Of a stretch of 6,251 nt of DNA, positions 1-6,139 are shown piece after piece; the first letter of the stretch is position 1, and every line of letters starts with the position of its first letter. Below the pieces are notes generated by a model. The model was given only the letters and a program-made list of their open reading frames with translations. It had not been told where the DNA came from and did no database searches. Source of the DNA: Gammaproteobacteria bacterium (lineage in GTDB: Bacteria > Pseudomonadota > Gammaproteobacteria > Burkholderiales > Burkholderiaceae_C). The stretch is from positions 1 to 6,251 of the forward strand of contig JAHIQV010000531.1 of NCBI GenBank assembly GCA_018903185.1, read 5' to 3'. The translations under genes were made by a program, and so were the position numbers.

Positions 1-608
1 CCATCGCGCTCGCGCAACATGGGCCGGGAAAAAGCCAGCCATTGGGCCGGTGAGTGAGGCCCAAAGCCGGTGGAAATGGAGGCCAGGTAAGCCACTGCGT
101 CCTGCTCGCTGGCGAACGATGGGTTCTGGCCCAGATAGTCGCCGATGCGCTGCAGGGCCGCCCATTCGATCACCGGACCGACGTCGTTGAGCACCAGCCG
201 GCGCGGAGCCAGCGCGGGCTGGGCCGCGATCGCCATGCCGATGAGGCCGCCCATGCTGGTGCCTACCCAGTCGATCGCGGCGTCGGGAGCTTCGGCCCGC
301 ACCTGCAGTACCAGCGCCGCCAGATCGGCCACGTAGTTGCCCAACTGGTACGCCATGGGATCGGCCTGCCAGTCGCTGTACCCCCTACCAGCGACATCGA
401 CCGCCAGCACGCGCGAACGCGGTGTCAGCGCCTGCGCCAGCACATCAAAATCACGCCCCTGACGCGAAAGCCCGTGCACACAGATGACCACATGGCGCCC
501 CTGTGCCTTCGGGTCGGCCGACCAGTCCCAGAAGGCCATGCGGCGCACCCCACCGTCGCGGGCCGCGGGCCCGCTGACGGGCAGAAATCGAAGCTGTGGT
601 GACTGCAT
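1..608 (-). CDS. Alpha/beta-fold hydrolase, C-terminus cut off by window edge
   Basis: The first 202 codons of an alpha/beta hydrolase are present; the rest lies beyond the left edge. Visible family marks are an oxyanion-hole HG motif at residues 45-46 (VCVHGLSRQGRDF region reads ICVHGLSRQGRDF), the strand-turn DVAGRGYSDW at 71-80, and the nucleophile elbow GTSMGG at 116-121, which makes Ser118 the likely nucleophile. The catalytic Asp/Glu and His would lie in the missing part. There is no signal peptide, so it should be cytoplasmic. The ATG at 608 is supported by a purine-rich AGGGAAGGG eight bases upstream on the minus strand. The gene is divergent from bdhA with 78 bases between the starts. 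The substrate cannot be read from the sequence; esterase, lipase-like or hydroxybutyrate-oligomer hydrolase are all possible. The family call is strong, the specific function unknown. Confidence 0.88.
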   Translation of the reverse strand, partial: MQSPQLRFLPVSGPAARDGGVRRMAFWDWSADPKAQGRHVVICVHGLSRQGRDFDVLAQALTPRSRVLAVDVAGRGYSDWQADPMAYQLGNYVADLAALVLQVRAEAPDAAIDWVGTSMGGLIGMAIAAQPALAPRRLVLNDVGPVIEWAALQRIGDYLGQNPSFASEQDAVAYLASISTGFGPHSPAQWLAFSRPMLRERD

Positions 609-686
609 GAACCGGGCCCTTCCCTGTGTCTCCGTGATAATGAATCCAGTGTTTTCAACCTATCGTAATGGAACAGGAGCTTACCC
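609..686. promoter_or_regulatory. Divergent intergenic region, hydrolase / bdhA
   Basis: These 78 bases must hold the start signals for both divergent genes. The sequence is clearly more AT-rich than its surroundings. A GATAAT at 636-641 resembles a plus-strand -10 box, but I see no acceptable -35 box at 16-18 bases upstream. On the minus strand a TTGAAA lies at the right end of the AT-rich stretch, without a good -10 at normal spacing. I therefore mark the region and do not place a promoter. Confidence 0.4.
675..679 (+). promoter_or_regulatory. bdhA ribosome binding site
   Basis: AGGAG ends seven bases before the ATG at 687. It is a near-ideal Shine-Dalgarno sequence and fixes the bdhA start. 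Confidence 0.8.
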
Positions 687-1457
687 ATGCTTGCCAACAA
701 AACTGCCCTTGTCACCGGTTCCACCAGCGGCATCGGACTGGGCATCGCCAAAGCGCTCGCGCGCCAGGGTGCCAACATCGTGCTCAACGGTTTTGGCGAT
801 GTCGAAGGTCCGAAAGCCGAGATCCTCGCCCTGGGGGTCCAGGTCGCGTACCACGGTGCCGACATGAGCAAACCCGCCGAGATTGAAGACATGATGAAGT
901 TCGCCGCCGAGCGGTTCGGGCGTGTGGATATCCTGGTCAACAACGCCGGCATCCAGCACGTGGCGCGGGTGGAAGACTTCCCCGTGGAGAAGTGGGACGC
1001 GATCATCGCGATCAACCTCACCAGCGCCTTCCACGCTTCCCGCCTGGCGATTCCGGCCATGCGCGCGGCCAACTGGGGCCGCATCATCAACGTGGCCTCG
1101 GTGCACGGCCTGGTGGGCTCGGCTGAAAAGTCGGCCTACGTGGCGGCCAAACACGGGGTGGTCGGCCTGACCAAGGTGACGGCCCTGGAAAACGCGACCT
1201 CCGGCGTGACCTGCAACGCGATCTGCCCGGGCTGGGTGCTCACGCCGCTGGTGCAGAAACAGGTGGACGCCAAAGCGGTTGCGCTGGGCGTTTCCAATGA
1301 AGAAGCGAAGAACGTCTTGCTCGGCGAAAAAGAGCCTTCGATGCAGTTCACCACCCCGGAGGAGCTGGGTGAACTGGCCGTCTTTTTCTGCTCGCCGGCC
1401 AGCAACAACGTGCGCGGCGTGGCCTGGAACATGGACGGTGGCTGGGTGGCGCAATAA
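687..1457 (+). CDS. bdhA: D-3-hydroxybutyrate dehydrogenase (SDR family)
   Basis: This 256-residue NAD-dependent short-chain dehydrogenase oxidises (R)-3-hydroxybutyrate to acetoacetate in the cytoplasm, a step in use of polyhydroxybutyrate or external hydroxybutyrate. The cofactor motif TGSTSGIG is at residues 10-17 and NNAG at 85-88. The catalytic set is Asn110, Ser138, Tyr151 and Lys155 (YVAAK). The residues that give hydroxybutyrate specificity in the Pseudomonas fragi enzyme (as I recall them: Gln94, His144, Lys152, Trp187, Gln196, Trp257) all have counterparts at a constant offset of four: Gln90, His140, Lys148, Trp183, Gln192, Trp253. This makes the call much firmer than a generic SDR assignment. 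The length is that of the family. The start has a good AGGAG. The gene stands alone on its strand and ends 19 bases before an intrinsic terminator. Confidence 0.96.
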   Translation: MLANKTALVTGSTSGIGLGIAKALARQGANIVLNGFGDVEGPKAEILALGVQVAYHGADMSKPAEIEDMMKFAAERFGRVDILVNNAGIQHVARVEDFPVEKWDAIIAINLTSAFHASRLAIPAMRAANWGRIINVASVHGLVGSAEKSAYVAAKHGVVGLTKVTALENATSGVTCNAICPGWVLTPLVQKQVDAKAVALGVSNEEAKNVLLGEKEPSMQFTTPEELGELAVFFCSPASNNVRGVAWNMDGGWVAQ

Positions 1458-1476
1458 CAGGCCGACAACGCGAAAC

Positions 1477-1502
1477 AAAAGGCCCGCGATGCAGGCCTTT
1501 TT
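1477..1502. terminator. Bidirectional intrinsic terminator between bdhA and the SIMPL gene
   Basis: AAAAGGCC at 1477-1484 pairs with GGCCTTTT at 1494-1501. The stem can extend inward with a GC/GC pair past one C-A mismatch, leaving a GAT loop. It has a run of five T on the plus strand and a run of four A at the left side, which becomes a T run on the minus strand. It sits between the convergent stops of bdhA (1457) and the SIMPL-domain gene (1520), so it can serve both. Confidence 0.85.
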
Positions 1503-1519
1503 CCTGGGAGCAGCGTTAC

Positions 1520-2278
1520 TCAACGCAGCTGGATCGAACCGGACACCGTCACGCTCACCATGCTCTTGCCCGCCTCGACCGGCACCGGGGCATCGGCCAT
1601 CGAGGTCTTGGCTTCCATGGCCATCATGCGCGGGCGCACCGGTCCACCGCCCTGGTCGGCCGAACTGACCGACACCTCGCGCAGGGTGTAGCCACTGAAA
1701 CCAAAACCCTTGGCCACTTCAGCGGCCTTGCCTTTGAAGCGCTCGATCGCCTGCCCCTGCACATCCGATTCGAGGCGCTGCTGGGCCTTGCGCGACAGCG
1801 AAAAACCCACCTCGCCCATCGTGAGCGTCTGGACCTTGCCGGCGGTGCTGCTGATGCGGCCAAAGTCGCGCCCCTCCAGCCACAGTTCGGCGCTGCCCCG
1901 CCAACCGTTGATCTTGCCGTTGGTGCCATAGCGCGGATACAGGCTGAACTGCCCGGTCCGCAGTTCCAGCAACTCCGGCTGCGCCGCCGGCCGGGCCACG
2001 GCCAGCGCCGCGTCAAGCGCCTGTTTGAGCTGACTCTGGACCGCGGTGGCGTCGTTGCCTTCGCGCGTGGTGCTCAGGCTCATGGAAAGCCAGTCCTGCT
2101 CGACCTCCAGAAAGCTGCTCGCGGACAGGTTCACCACATGGGCCGGCTCATGGGCAACGGCGGGGGTCTGGGCCCATCCAACCGACAGCAGCCCACCACA
2201 GGCCAACGCGACCAGCAGCGACCGACCAGGAACAAATGAAATCTCAGCGCCGTTTTTATTCAGGAAGGTTTTCAGCAT
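1520..2278 (-). CDS. SIMPL-domain (DUF541, YggE-like) secreted protein
   Basis: This 252-residue protein is predicted to be exported. The basic N-terminus of about 19 residues is followed by a hydrophobic stretch at 20-36 (LLVALACGGLLSVGWA) and likely cleavage after an Ala near 36 or 42. The mature part matches the SIMPL pattern: a conserved N-terminal strand region from about 48 (VVNLSASSFLEVEQDWLSM), a central tyrosine/glycine region with YPRYGTNGKINGWRGSAELW at 114-133, a helix QGQAIERFKGKAAEVAKGFG at 174-193, and the C-terminal strand VSVTVSGSIQL at 241-251. YggE-type members are periplasmic or envelope proteins linked to oxidative stress defence; the molecular activity is not settled. 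It starts six bases after the stop of the small secreted-protein gene, so the two are almost certainly co-transcribed. The Shine-Dalgarno is weak (GTAGAG just upstream), suggesting translational coupling. The family call is firm, the role uncertain. Confidence 0.88.
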   Translation of the reverse strand: MLKTFLNKNGAEISFVPGRSLLVALACGGLLSVGWAQTPAVAHEPAHVVNLSASSFLEVEQDWLSMSLSTTREGNDATAVQSQLKQALDAALAVARPAAQPELLELRTGQFSLYPRYGTNGKINGWRGSAELWLEGRDFGRISSTAGKVQTLTMGEVGFSLSRKAQQRLESDVQGQAIERFKGKAAEVAKGFGFSGYTLREVSVSSADQGGGPVRPRMMAMEAKTSMADAPVPVEAGKSMVSVTVSGSIQLR

Positions 2279-2284
2279 GGAACT

Positions 2285-2575
2285 CTACTTTCTCGGTTGT
2301 TGATCAAACGACTGGTTGCGCAACTGCTCGCGCAACCGCTGCCGTTCTTCGACCGAGAGTCGGTAGGGTTTGACTTCCTCCGCGTCACTGTCGCTGTCCG
2401 AATAGCGCAAGGCATCACGCAGCCGCACCGGGCCACGCGGCTCGCCCGCGGAAGACTCCAAAGGCAGCACCATGGCCGCTGCCTGAACCTGGTCCTGATG
2501 GGCGGGAACCTCCGCGGCACCGACCGTGGGCGAGAGACACAGCAAAAGACTTCCCAGAGAAAAAACCAGCTTCAT
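2285..2575 (-). CDS. Small secreted protein of unknown function (96 aa)
   Basis: I do not recognise a family. The chosen start gives 96 residues beginning MKLVFSLGSLLLCLSPTVGAA, a textbook Sec signal peptide with likely cleavage near residues 20-22. The mature part of about 75 residues is hydrophilic: a Gln/Ala-rich stretch (28-34), a basic patch (47-57, RGPVRLRDALR), an acidic run SDSDSDAEE at 59-67, and a C-terminal charged helix-like segment KPYRLSVEERQRLREQLRNQ at 69-88. There is one Cys (13), inside the signal peptide and not a convincing lipobox. An ATG at 2590 would add five residues (MPRSN); neither start has a clear Shine-Dalgarno, and the frame stays open further upstream. The signal peptide favours 2575. 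The gene is the first of a two-gene unit with the SIMPL gene and is divergent from ompR. It is probably periplasmic; no function can be given. Confidence 0.72.
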   Translation of the reverse strand: MKLVFSLGSLLLCLSPTVGAAEVPAHQDQVQAAAMVLPLESSAGEPRGPVRLRDALRYSDSDSDAEEVKPYRLSVEERQRLREQLRNQSFDQQPRK

Positions 2576-2744
2576 GTTGGAACGGGGCATGGATAAAAGC
2601 ATCATTGTGGGAGGCAAGCATGGTAACGGTCCTGACCCCTTGGGCAACAGTTGTAACAGCCTGTCAAGAACACAAAAAACGTGGCCTGACAAGCACTTGG
2701 CGCTGCCACAATGGCCTCTGTTACATTTTCCGAGAGTTGCTGCC
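2576..2744. promoter_or_regulatory. Divergent control region, small secreted-protein operon / ompR
   Basis: About 170 bases separate the two divergent starts, with lower GC than the genes. TGTAACAG at 2652-2659 and CTGTTACA at 2718-2725 are exact inverted copies, and a further GTAAC lies at 2623-2627. The GTTACATTTT sequence next to ompR resembles sites bound by enterobacterial OmpR. A perfect minus-strand TTGACA (complement of 2662-2667) directly adjoins the middle element, but no good -10 box follows at normal spacing. On the plus strand, CTGACA at 2686-2691 and CACAAT at 2707-2712 form a possible promoter with a short 15-base spacer. The region is certainly where both units must start; individual sites are tentative. 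Confidence 0.5.
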
Positions 2745-3476
2745 ATGCCACAAACCAACACCCGCCCGAACAAGATCCTGGTCGTAGACGACGACGTCCG
2801 CATCCGCGATCTGCTGCGCCGCTACCTGATGCAGGAAGGCTTTGAAGTGATGCTGGCCGAAGACGGCAAGGCCCTCAACCGCGTGCTGCAACGTGAAGCG
2901 GTGGACCTGATCGTGCTTGACCTCATGATGCCCGGCGAAGACGGCCTGTCCATCTGCCGCCGCCTGCGCGCCAACGCCGACCGCACACCCATCATCATGC
3001 TGACCGCCAAGAGCGAAGACGTGGACCGCATCGTCGGGCTTGAAGTCGGCGCCGACGATTACCTGGGCAAGCCCTTCAACCCGCGCGAACTGCTGGCCCG
3101 CATCCACGCCGTGCTGCGCCGCCGACCGCCGACCGAAGTGCCCGGTGCACCGTCGCAGGATGCCGAGATGGTGACCTTTGGTCCGTTCGAGTTCGACCTG
3201 AGCCTGCGCACCCTGCGCAAGGAGGGCGTGGACCTGCCCCTCACCACCGGCGAGTTCGCCATGCTCAAGGCCCTGGTGCGCCACCCGCGCCAGCCGCTGT
3301 CGCGCGAGAAGCTGGCCCAGCTCGCCCGCGGCCGTGAGTTTGAACCGTTCGACCGCAGCCTGGACGTGCAGGTGTCGCGCCTGCGCAAGCTGATCGAAGA
3401 GGATGCAGCCTCGCCGCGCTACCTGCAGACGGTCTGGGGGGTGGGCTATGTGTTCGTGCCGGACGGCAGCGCCTGA
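2745..3476 (+). CDS. ompR: OmpR-type response regulator (RisA-like)
   Basis: This 243-residue cytoplasmic response regulator is the DNA-binding output of the EnvZ kinase encoded next to it. The receiver domain is at about 10-125, with acidic pocket Asp15-17, phospho-acceptor Asp59 (IVLDLMMPGEDG), Thr87 and Lys109 (GKPF). A short linker at about 127-142 leads to a winged-helix domain at 143-240, with the recognition segment DRSLDVQVSRLRKLIEED and the end PRYLQTVWGVGYVFVPDGS. The C-terminus is nearly identical in pattern to enterobacterial OmpR, and the active-site residues sit at a constant offset of four from Escherichia coli OmpR. Length is normal (239 there). The ATG at 2745 was chosen because GAGAG lies eight bases upstream and the receiver begins at once; the open frame extends to 2526 but the extra residues look non-coding. 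In Bordetella the orthologue is called RisA. The stop overlaps the envZ start. Confidence 0.96.
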   Translation: MPQTNTRPNKILVVDDDVRIRDLLRRYLMQEGFEVMLAEDGKALNRVLQREAVDLIVLDLMMPGEDGLSICRRLRANADRTPIIMLTAKSEDVDRIVGLEVGADDYLGKPFNPRELLARIHAVLRRRPPTEVPGAPSQDAEMVTFGPFEFDLSLRTLRKEGVDLPLTTGEFAMLKALVRHPRQPLSREKLAQLARGREFEPFDRSLDVQVSRLRKLIEEDAASPRYLQTVWGVGYVFVPDGSA

Positions 3477-4879
3477 TGTCCGAAGAGTCGCGCGTTCCGT
3501 TTGAAACCCAGCCCGCTGCTCTCGAAACGGCCCCCGCGCCACTGGGTATTCGTCCGCCCAGGGAAGTCAGCCTTTTCTGGCGCACGTTCTTCCTGTTGGC
3601 CATGCTGCTGCTGGGTTGCATCATTGCGTGGCTGCAGACCTTTCGCGCCCTGGAGTTTGAACCCCGTGCGCTGCAAAGCGCCCAGCAGCTGGCCTCGCTG
3701 GTCAACCTCACCCGCGCCGGGCTGATCCACGCCGATTCCATCGCGCGGGTGTCTCTGGTCAAGACACTGGCAGACGAAGAGAAGGTGCGCATCGCACCGC
3801 GCGAGCCGGGCGACACCTACCGTCTCTACAACACCGACTCGCTCAGCCGCCGCATCAGCGAACAGGTCAAGGCCCGCCTGGGACCAGACACCGTGGTGGC
3901 CCGTGAAGTGAACAACACGGGCGGGCTGTGGATCGGATTCAGCATCGACAACGATCCCTACTGGCTGCAGACCGATCCCTCACGCGTCGAACTGGTGGCC
4001 GGCATCACGTGGCTCATCTGGCTCGGCACGGCCGCCCTGCTCTCCCTGGCCGGAGCGGCCCTGATTGCGCGGCTGATCAACCGCCCGTTGAAGAAGCTCT
4101 CGTTTGCCGCCAGCCGGGTGCGCGAAGGGGATTTCAACGCCAGCCAGCTCAATGAGACAGTGGCCACCAGCGAAATCCGCCAGGTCAACATCGGCTTCAA
4201 CCGCATGGCCCAGCGACTCTCCAAGATCGAGCAGGACCGCGCGCTCATGCTGGCCGGCATTTCCCACGATCTGCGCACGCCCCTGGCGCGTTTGCGGCTG
4301 GAAACCGAGATGAGCGTGGGCGACCCGCAGGCCCGCGAGCACATGGCGGCCGACATCGAACAGGTCAACGCCATCATCGACAAGTTTCTCGACTACGCGC
4401 GCCCCGACCACCTGGAGCCCGAGCGCGTGAGTCTCAACCAGGTCATCGACGCCGCCGTGTTTTCGCTGGGCAGCGCGCCGGACGTGGAGGTGCTCACCGC
4501 CATTCCTGCCGACACGGTGGTCATGGGCGACGCGGTGGAGCTGCACCGCGTGTTCTCCAACCTGCTGGAAAACGCCCAGCGCTATGGCAGGGATCCGGAA
4601 AGTGGTCGGGTGCGGATCGAGATCGCCGCCCGCACCAAGGACGAATGGGTGCTGATCAAACTGCGTGACCACGGTACCGGTGTGCATGCGGAGATGCTGG
4701 CCCAGCTGACCCAGCCGTTCTTCCGGGGCGATGCCTCCCGTACCTCGGCCACCGGCACCGGCCTGGGCCTGGCCATCGTCGAGCGGGCGATTGCCCGCAT
4801 GGGTGGACGCTTTACCCTGGCCAACAGCAGCACCGGCGGACTGGCTGCGCACATCAAGCTGCCGCTCGCCAAAGCCTGA
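3476..4879 (+). CDS. envZ: EnvZ-type sensor histidine kinase (RisS-like)
   Basis: This 467-residue inner-membrane kinase senses an envelope signal and controls phosphorylation of OmpR. A hydrophilic cytoplasmic N-terminus of about 31 residues, rich in Pro/Ala/Glu, precedes transmembrane segment 1 (about 33-54). The periplasmic domain is about 55-173 and transmembrane segment 2 about 174-199. HAMP follows (about 200-252, with the conserved Pro204). The H-box is SHDLRTPLARLRLETEM with His264, which closely matches the EnvZ H-box. The N-box has Asn362 and Asn366 (NLLENAQRY), the G1 box is DHGTG at 398-402, and the G2 box is GTGLGL at 427-432. All kinase motifs are intact. TGATG at 3474-3478 joins the ompR stop to this start, and the Shine-Dalgarno is weak, so translation is probably coupled. 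The periplasmic part is not obviously like the enterobacterial one, so the stimulus may differ. Confidence 0.94.
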   Translation: MSEESRVPFETQPAALETAPAPLGIRPPREVSLFWRTFFLLAMLLLGCIIAWLQTFRALEFEPRALQSAQQLASLVNLTRAGLIHADSIARVSLVKTLADEEKVRIAPREPGDTYRLYNTDSLSRRISEQVKARLGPDTVVAREVNNTGGLWIGFSIDNDPYWLQTDPSRVELVAGITWLIWLGTAALLSLAGAALIARLINRPLKKLSFAASRVREGDFNASQLNETVATSEIRQVNIGFNRMAQRLSKIEQDRALMLAGISHDLRTPLARLRLETEMSVGDPQAREHMAADIEQVNAIIDKFLDYARPDHLEPERVSLNQVIDAAVFSLGSAPDVEVLTAIPADTVVMGDAVELHRVFSNLLENAQRYGRDPESGRVRIEIAARTKDEWVLIKLRDHGTGVHAEMLAQLTQPFFRGDASRTSATGTGLGLAIVERAIARMGGRFTLANSSTGGLAAHIKLPLAKA

Positions 4880-4896
4880 GGCCGAACCCGCTCAGG
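4875..4896. repeat. Inverted repeat holding the convergent stops of envZ and ispF
   Basis: CCTGAG at 4875-4880 and CTCAGG at 4891-4896 form a perfect 6-base-pair stem with a 10-base loop. The TGA stops of envZ (4877-4879) and ispF (4894-4892) each lie inside an arm. There is no T run on either side, so it is not a standard intrinsic terminator. It is the only structure I see in the 12-base gap between these convergent genes. Confidence 0.45.
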
Positions 4897-5389
4897 GTGT
4901 CACGGTCAACAAAACCACCGCCCGGGCTTCGATCGACAATCCCTGCCCTACGGGTCCGAACTTCTCGGCGGTCTTGGCTTTCACATTGACCTGGTGCACC
5001 GCCACGCCGAGTGCACGCGCAATGGCCTCGCCCATGGCGGCGATGTGGGAAGCCAGCTTGGGTGCCTGCGCGATCACGGTGCTGTCGATGTTGCCAACCT
5101 CGAAACCGGCCGCGCGAACGCGGCGCATCGCTTCGGCCAGCAACACGATGGAATCGGCACCCTTGAAGCGTTCATCGGTGTCCGGAAAATGGCGACCGAT
5201 ATCGCCCAGCGCAGCCGCTCCCAGCAACGCATCGGTGATCGCATGCAACAGCACGTCAGCATCCGAATGACCCAGCAGACCCATGGCGTGGGGAATGGTG
5301 ACGCCGCCGATGATCAACGGACGACCGGGTACCAGGGCATGCACGTCCCAGCCCTCGCCGATGCGAAAAGACATGTGCGCGGCATTCAT
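4892..5389 (-). CDS. ispF: 2-C-methyl-D-erythritol 2,4-cyclodiphosphate synthase
   Basis: IspF converts CDP-ME 2-phosphate to the cyclic diphosphate MEcPP with release of CMP, in the MEP isoprenoid pathway; it works as a cytoplasmic homotrimer. The 165-residue protein has the zinc ligands Asp15, His17 (GWDVHAL) and His49 (VLLHA), at a constant offset of seven from Escherichia coli Asp8, His10 and His42. Other signatures are GHSDADV at 40-46, [18 protein letters not shown] at 63-80, and the C-terminal [13 protein letters not shown] at 138-150. The ATG at 5389 is supported by AGGAG six bases upstream; a second ATG at 5374 (residue 6) would give a more typical short N-terminus, but lacks an equally good site. 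The start overlaps the ispD stop as ATGA, so the two are translationally coupled. The gene ends 12 bases from convergent envZ. Confidence 0.96.
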   Translation of the reverse strand: MNAAHMSFRIGEGWDVHALVPGRPLIIGGVTIPHAMGLLGHSDADVLLHAITDALLGAAALGDIGRHFPDTDERFKGADSIVLLAEAMRRVRAAGFEVGNIDSTVIAQAPKLASHIAAMGEAIARALGVAVHQVNVKAKTAEKFGPVGQGLSIEARAVVLLTVTP

Positions 5390-6108
5390 GTTCTGCTCCT
5401 GAGAATGGCTTCTGCCATTGCAAAGTCTTCCGGATAGGTGACCTTGAAATTCTGCGCGCTGCCGGGCACCAGCAGCGGTTGCAGCCCCGCCAGCTCCATG
5501 GCGCTGGCCTCGTCGGTCACACCGGCAAAGCCATTGTCTGCCTGGGCGGCCAGTGCCGCGCGCAAGGCGCCAATGCGGAACATCTGCGGCGTCTGCGCGA
5601 GCCACTTGTCCGAGCGGTCCACGGTCGCAGCCACCCGGCCCGCGGTTTCCACCTTGAGCGTGTCGGGCAGCTTGAGCGCCAGCAGGCCACCCACGGCATC
5701 GTGCGCGCAGGCGTCCATCAGATGCTCGATCTGCGCCGGGGTGACCAGGCAGCGCGCCGCATCGTGCACCAGCACCCAGTCGCTGTTATCGGCCCCGCTG
5801 TCCAGCAGCACCTGCAGGCCATTGAACACACTCTGAGCCCGGGTGGCACCACCACAGCGTGCGAGCTGGGTGCGTGGATCGTCCAGACTCAAAAAGTGGT
5901 CGCCGGGCGCCACCACCACCAGGCAACGCCCGATGCGCTCCACCGCCTGAAACGCCGTCAGCGTGTGCAGCACCATGGGCAGACCGGCCAGGGGCTGGTA
6001 TTGCTTGGGCTCAGCGGTGCCAGCGCGCGAACCCGAGCCAGCGCAGGGCAACAGGGCATGGCAACGGGGTGCCGGGTTGAGGGGAATGGGGAGAGGTGTG
6101 TCGGTCAT
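5386..6108 (-). CDS. ispD: 2-C-methyl-D-erythritol 4-phosphate cytidylyltransferase
   Basis: IspD joins CTP and MEP to give CDP-methylerythritol, the step two before IspF in the MEP pathway. With the ATG at 6108 it has 240 residues (236 in Escherichia coli). The CTP-binding loop [17 protein letters not shown] is at 21-37 with Arg28 and Lys35. GGATRAQSV is at 86-94, VHDAARC at 114-120 with Asp116, the MEP-contacting [14 protein letters not shown] at 164-177 with Arg165, TDEASAMEL at 198-206, and [15 protein letters not shown] at 220-234 with Lys222. All known catalytic residues are in place. The Shine-Dalgarno for this ATG is poor. The frame stays open upstream, where a GTG at 6141 preceded by GAGG could add 11 residues, but family members normally start close to the CTP loop and a -10-like box lies between the two candidates. 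It forms an operon with ispF. Confidence 0.95.
   Translation of the reverse strand: MTDTPLPIPLNPAPRCHALLPCAGSGSRAGTAEPKQYQPLAGLPMVLHTLTAFQAVERIGRCLVVVAPGDHFLSLDDPRTQLARCGGATRAQSVFNGLQVLLDSGADNSDWVLVHDAARCLVTPAQIEHLMDACAHDAVGGLLALKLPDTLKVETAGRVAATVDRSDKWLAQTPQMFRIGALRAALAAQADNGFAGVTDEASAMELAGLQPLLVPGSAQNFKVTYPEDFAMAEAILRSRT
5396..5400 (-). promoter_or_regulatory. ispF ribosome binding site inside ispD
   Basis: The minus strand reads AGGAG here, six bases before the ispF ATG at 5389. It lies within the last codons of ispD and decides the ispF start. Confidence 0.75.
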
Positions 6109-6118
6109 GGAGTGACCG
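6102..6118 (-). promoter_or_regulatory. Inverted repeat over the ispD start codon
   Basis: CGGTCA at 6102-6107 and TGACCG at 6113-6118 are exact inverted copies separated by five bases. In the ispD transcript this gives a 6-base-pair stem with loop CUCCA, with the last two bases of the AUG inside the stem. It could lower initiation, or could be an operator, or chance. Confidence 0.35.
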
Positions 6119-6119
6119 C

Positions 6120-6129
6120 ATTCTAGAAT
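6120..6129. promoter_or_regulatory. Palindromic -10-like element ATTCTAGAAT between ispD and putative mfd
   Basis: This perfect 10-base palindrome presents TAGAAT, five of six matches to the sigma-70 -10 box, on both strands. On the minus strand it lies 12 bases before the ispD ATG, which would give a very short leader. No good -35 box is found at 16-18 bases on either strand (a TTGAGG on the minus strand is 24 bases away). Placement is tentative. Confidence 0.35.
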
Positions 6130-6139
6130 CAGTGCTTTC

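Noticed and set aside
681..1523. Long open frame (280 codons) on the minus strand opposite bdhA
   Set aside because: It is exactly antisense to a gene with every catalytic residue in place, its composition is His/Arg/Gly-rich as expected for a GC-rich shadow frame, and it shows no known motif.
2639..2667. A complete sigma-70 promoter for the small secreted-protein operon starting from the perfect minus-strand TTGACA
   Set aside because: At spacers of 16 to 18 bases the sequence is CCCAAG-like and does not resemble a -10 box, so only the -35-like half can be seen.
2526..2744. A 73-residue N-terminal extension of OmpR
   Set aside because: The frame is open, but the translated residues do not look like protein, overlap the divergent gene's signal peptide and the control region, and the ATG at 2745 has its own ribosome binding site and gives normal family length.
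2721..4852. Long open frames on the minus strand opposite ompR (2721-3542) and envZ (3980-4852)
   Set aside because: They mirror clearly identified genes, have low-complexity His/Gln/Gly/Arg content, and lack recognisable domains. High GC leaves few stops in such frames.
5390..5605. A 72-residue N-terminal extension of IspF
   Set aside because: It would lie wholly inside ispD in another frame; the ATG at 5389 has AGGAG at good spacing and gives the normal family length.
5479..6126. Open frame of 215 codons on the plus strand opposite ispD
   Set aside because: It is antisense to ispD, which has all its motifs, and its composition is that of a shadow frame.
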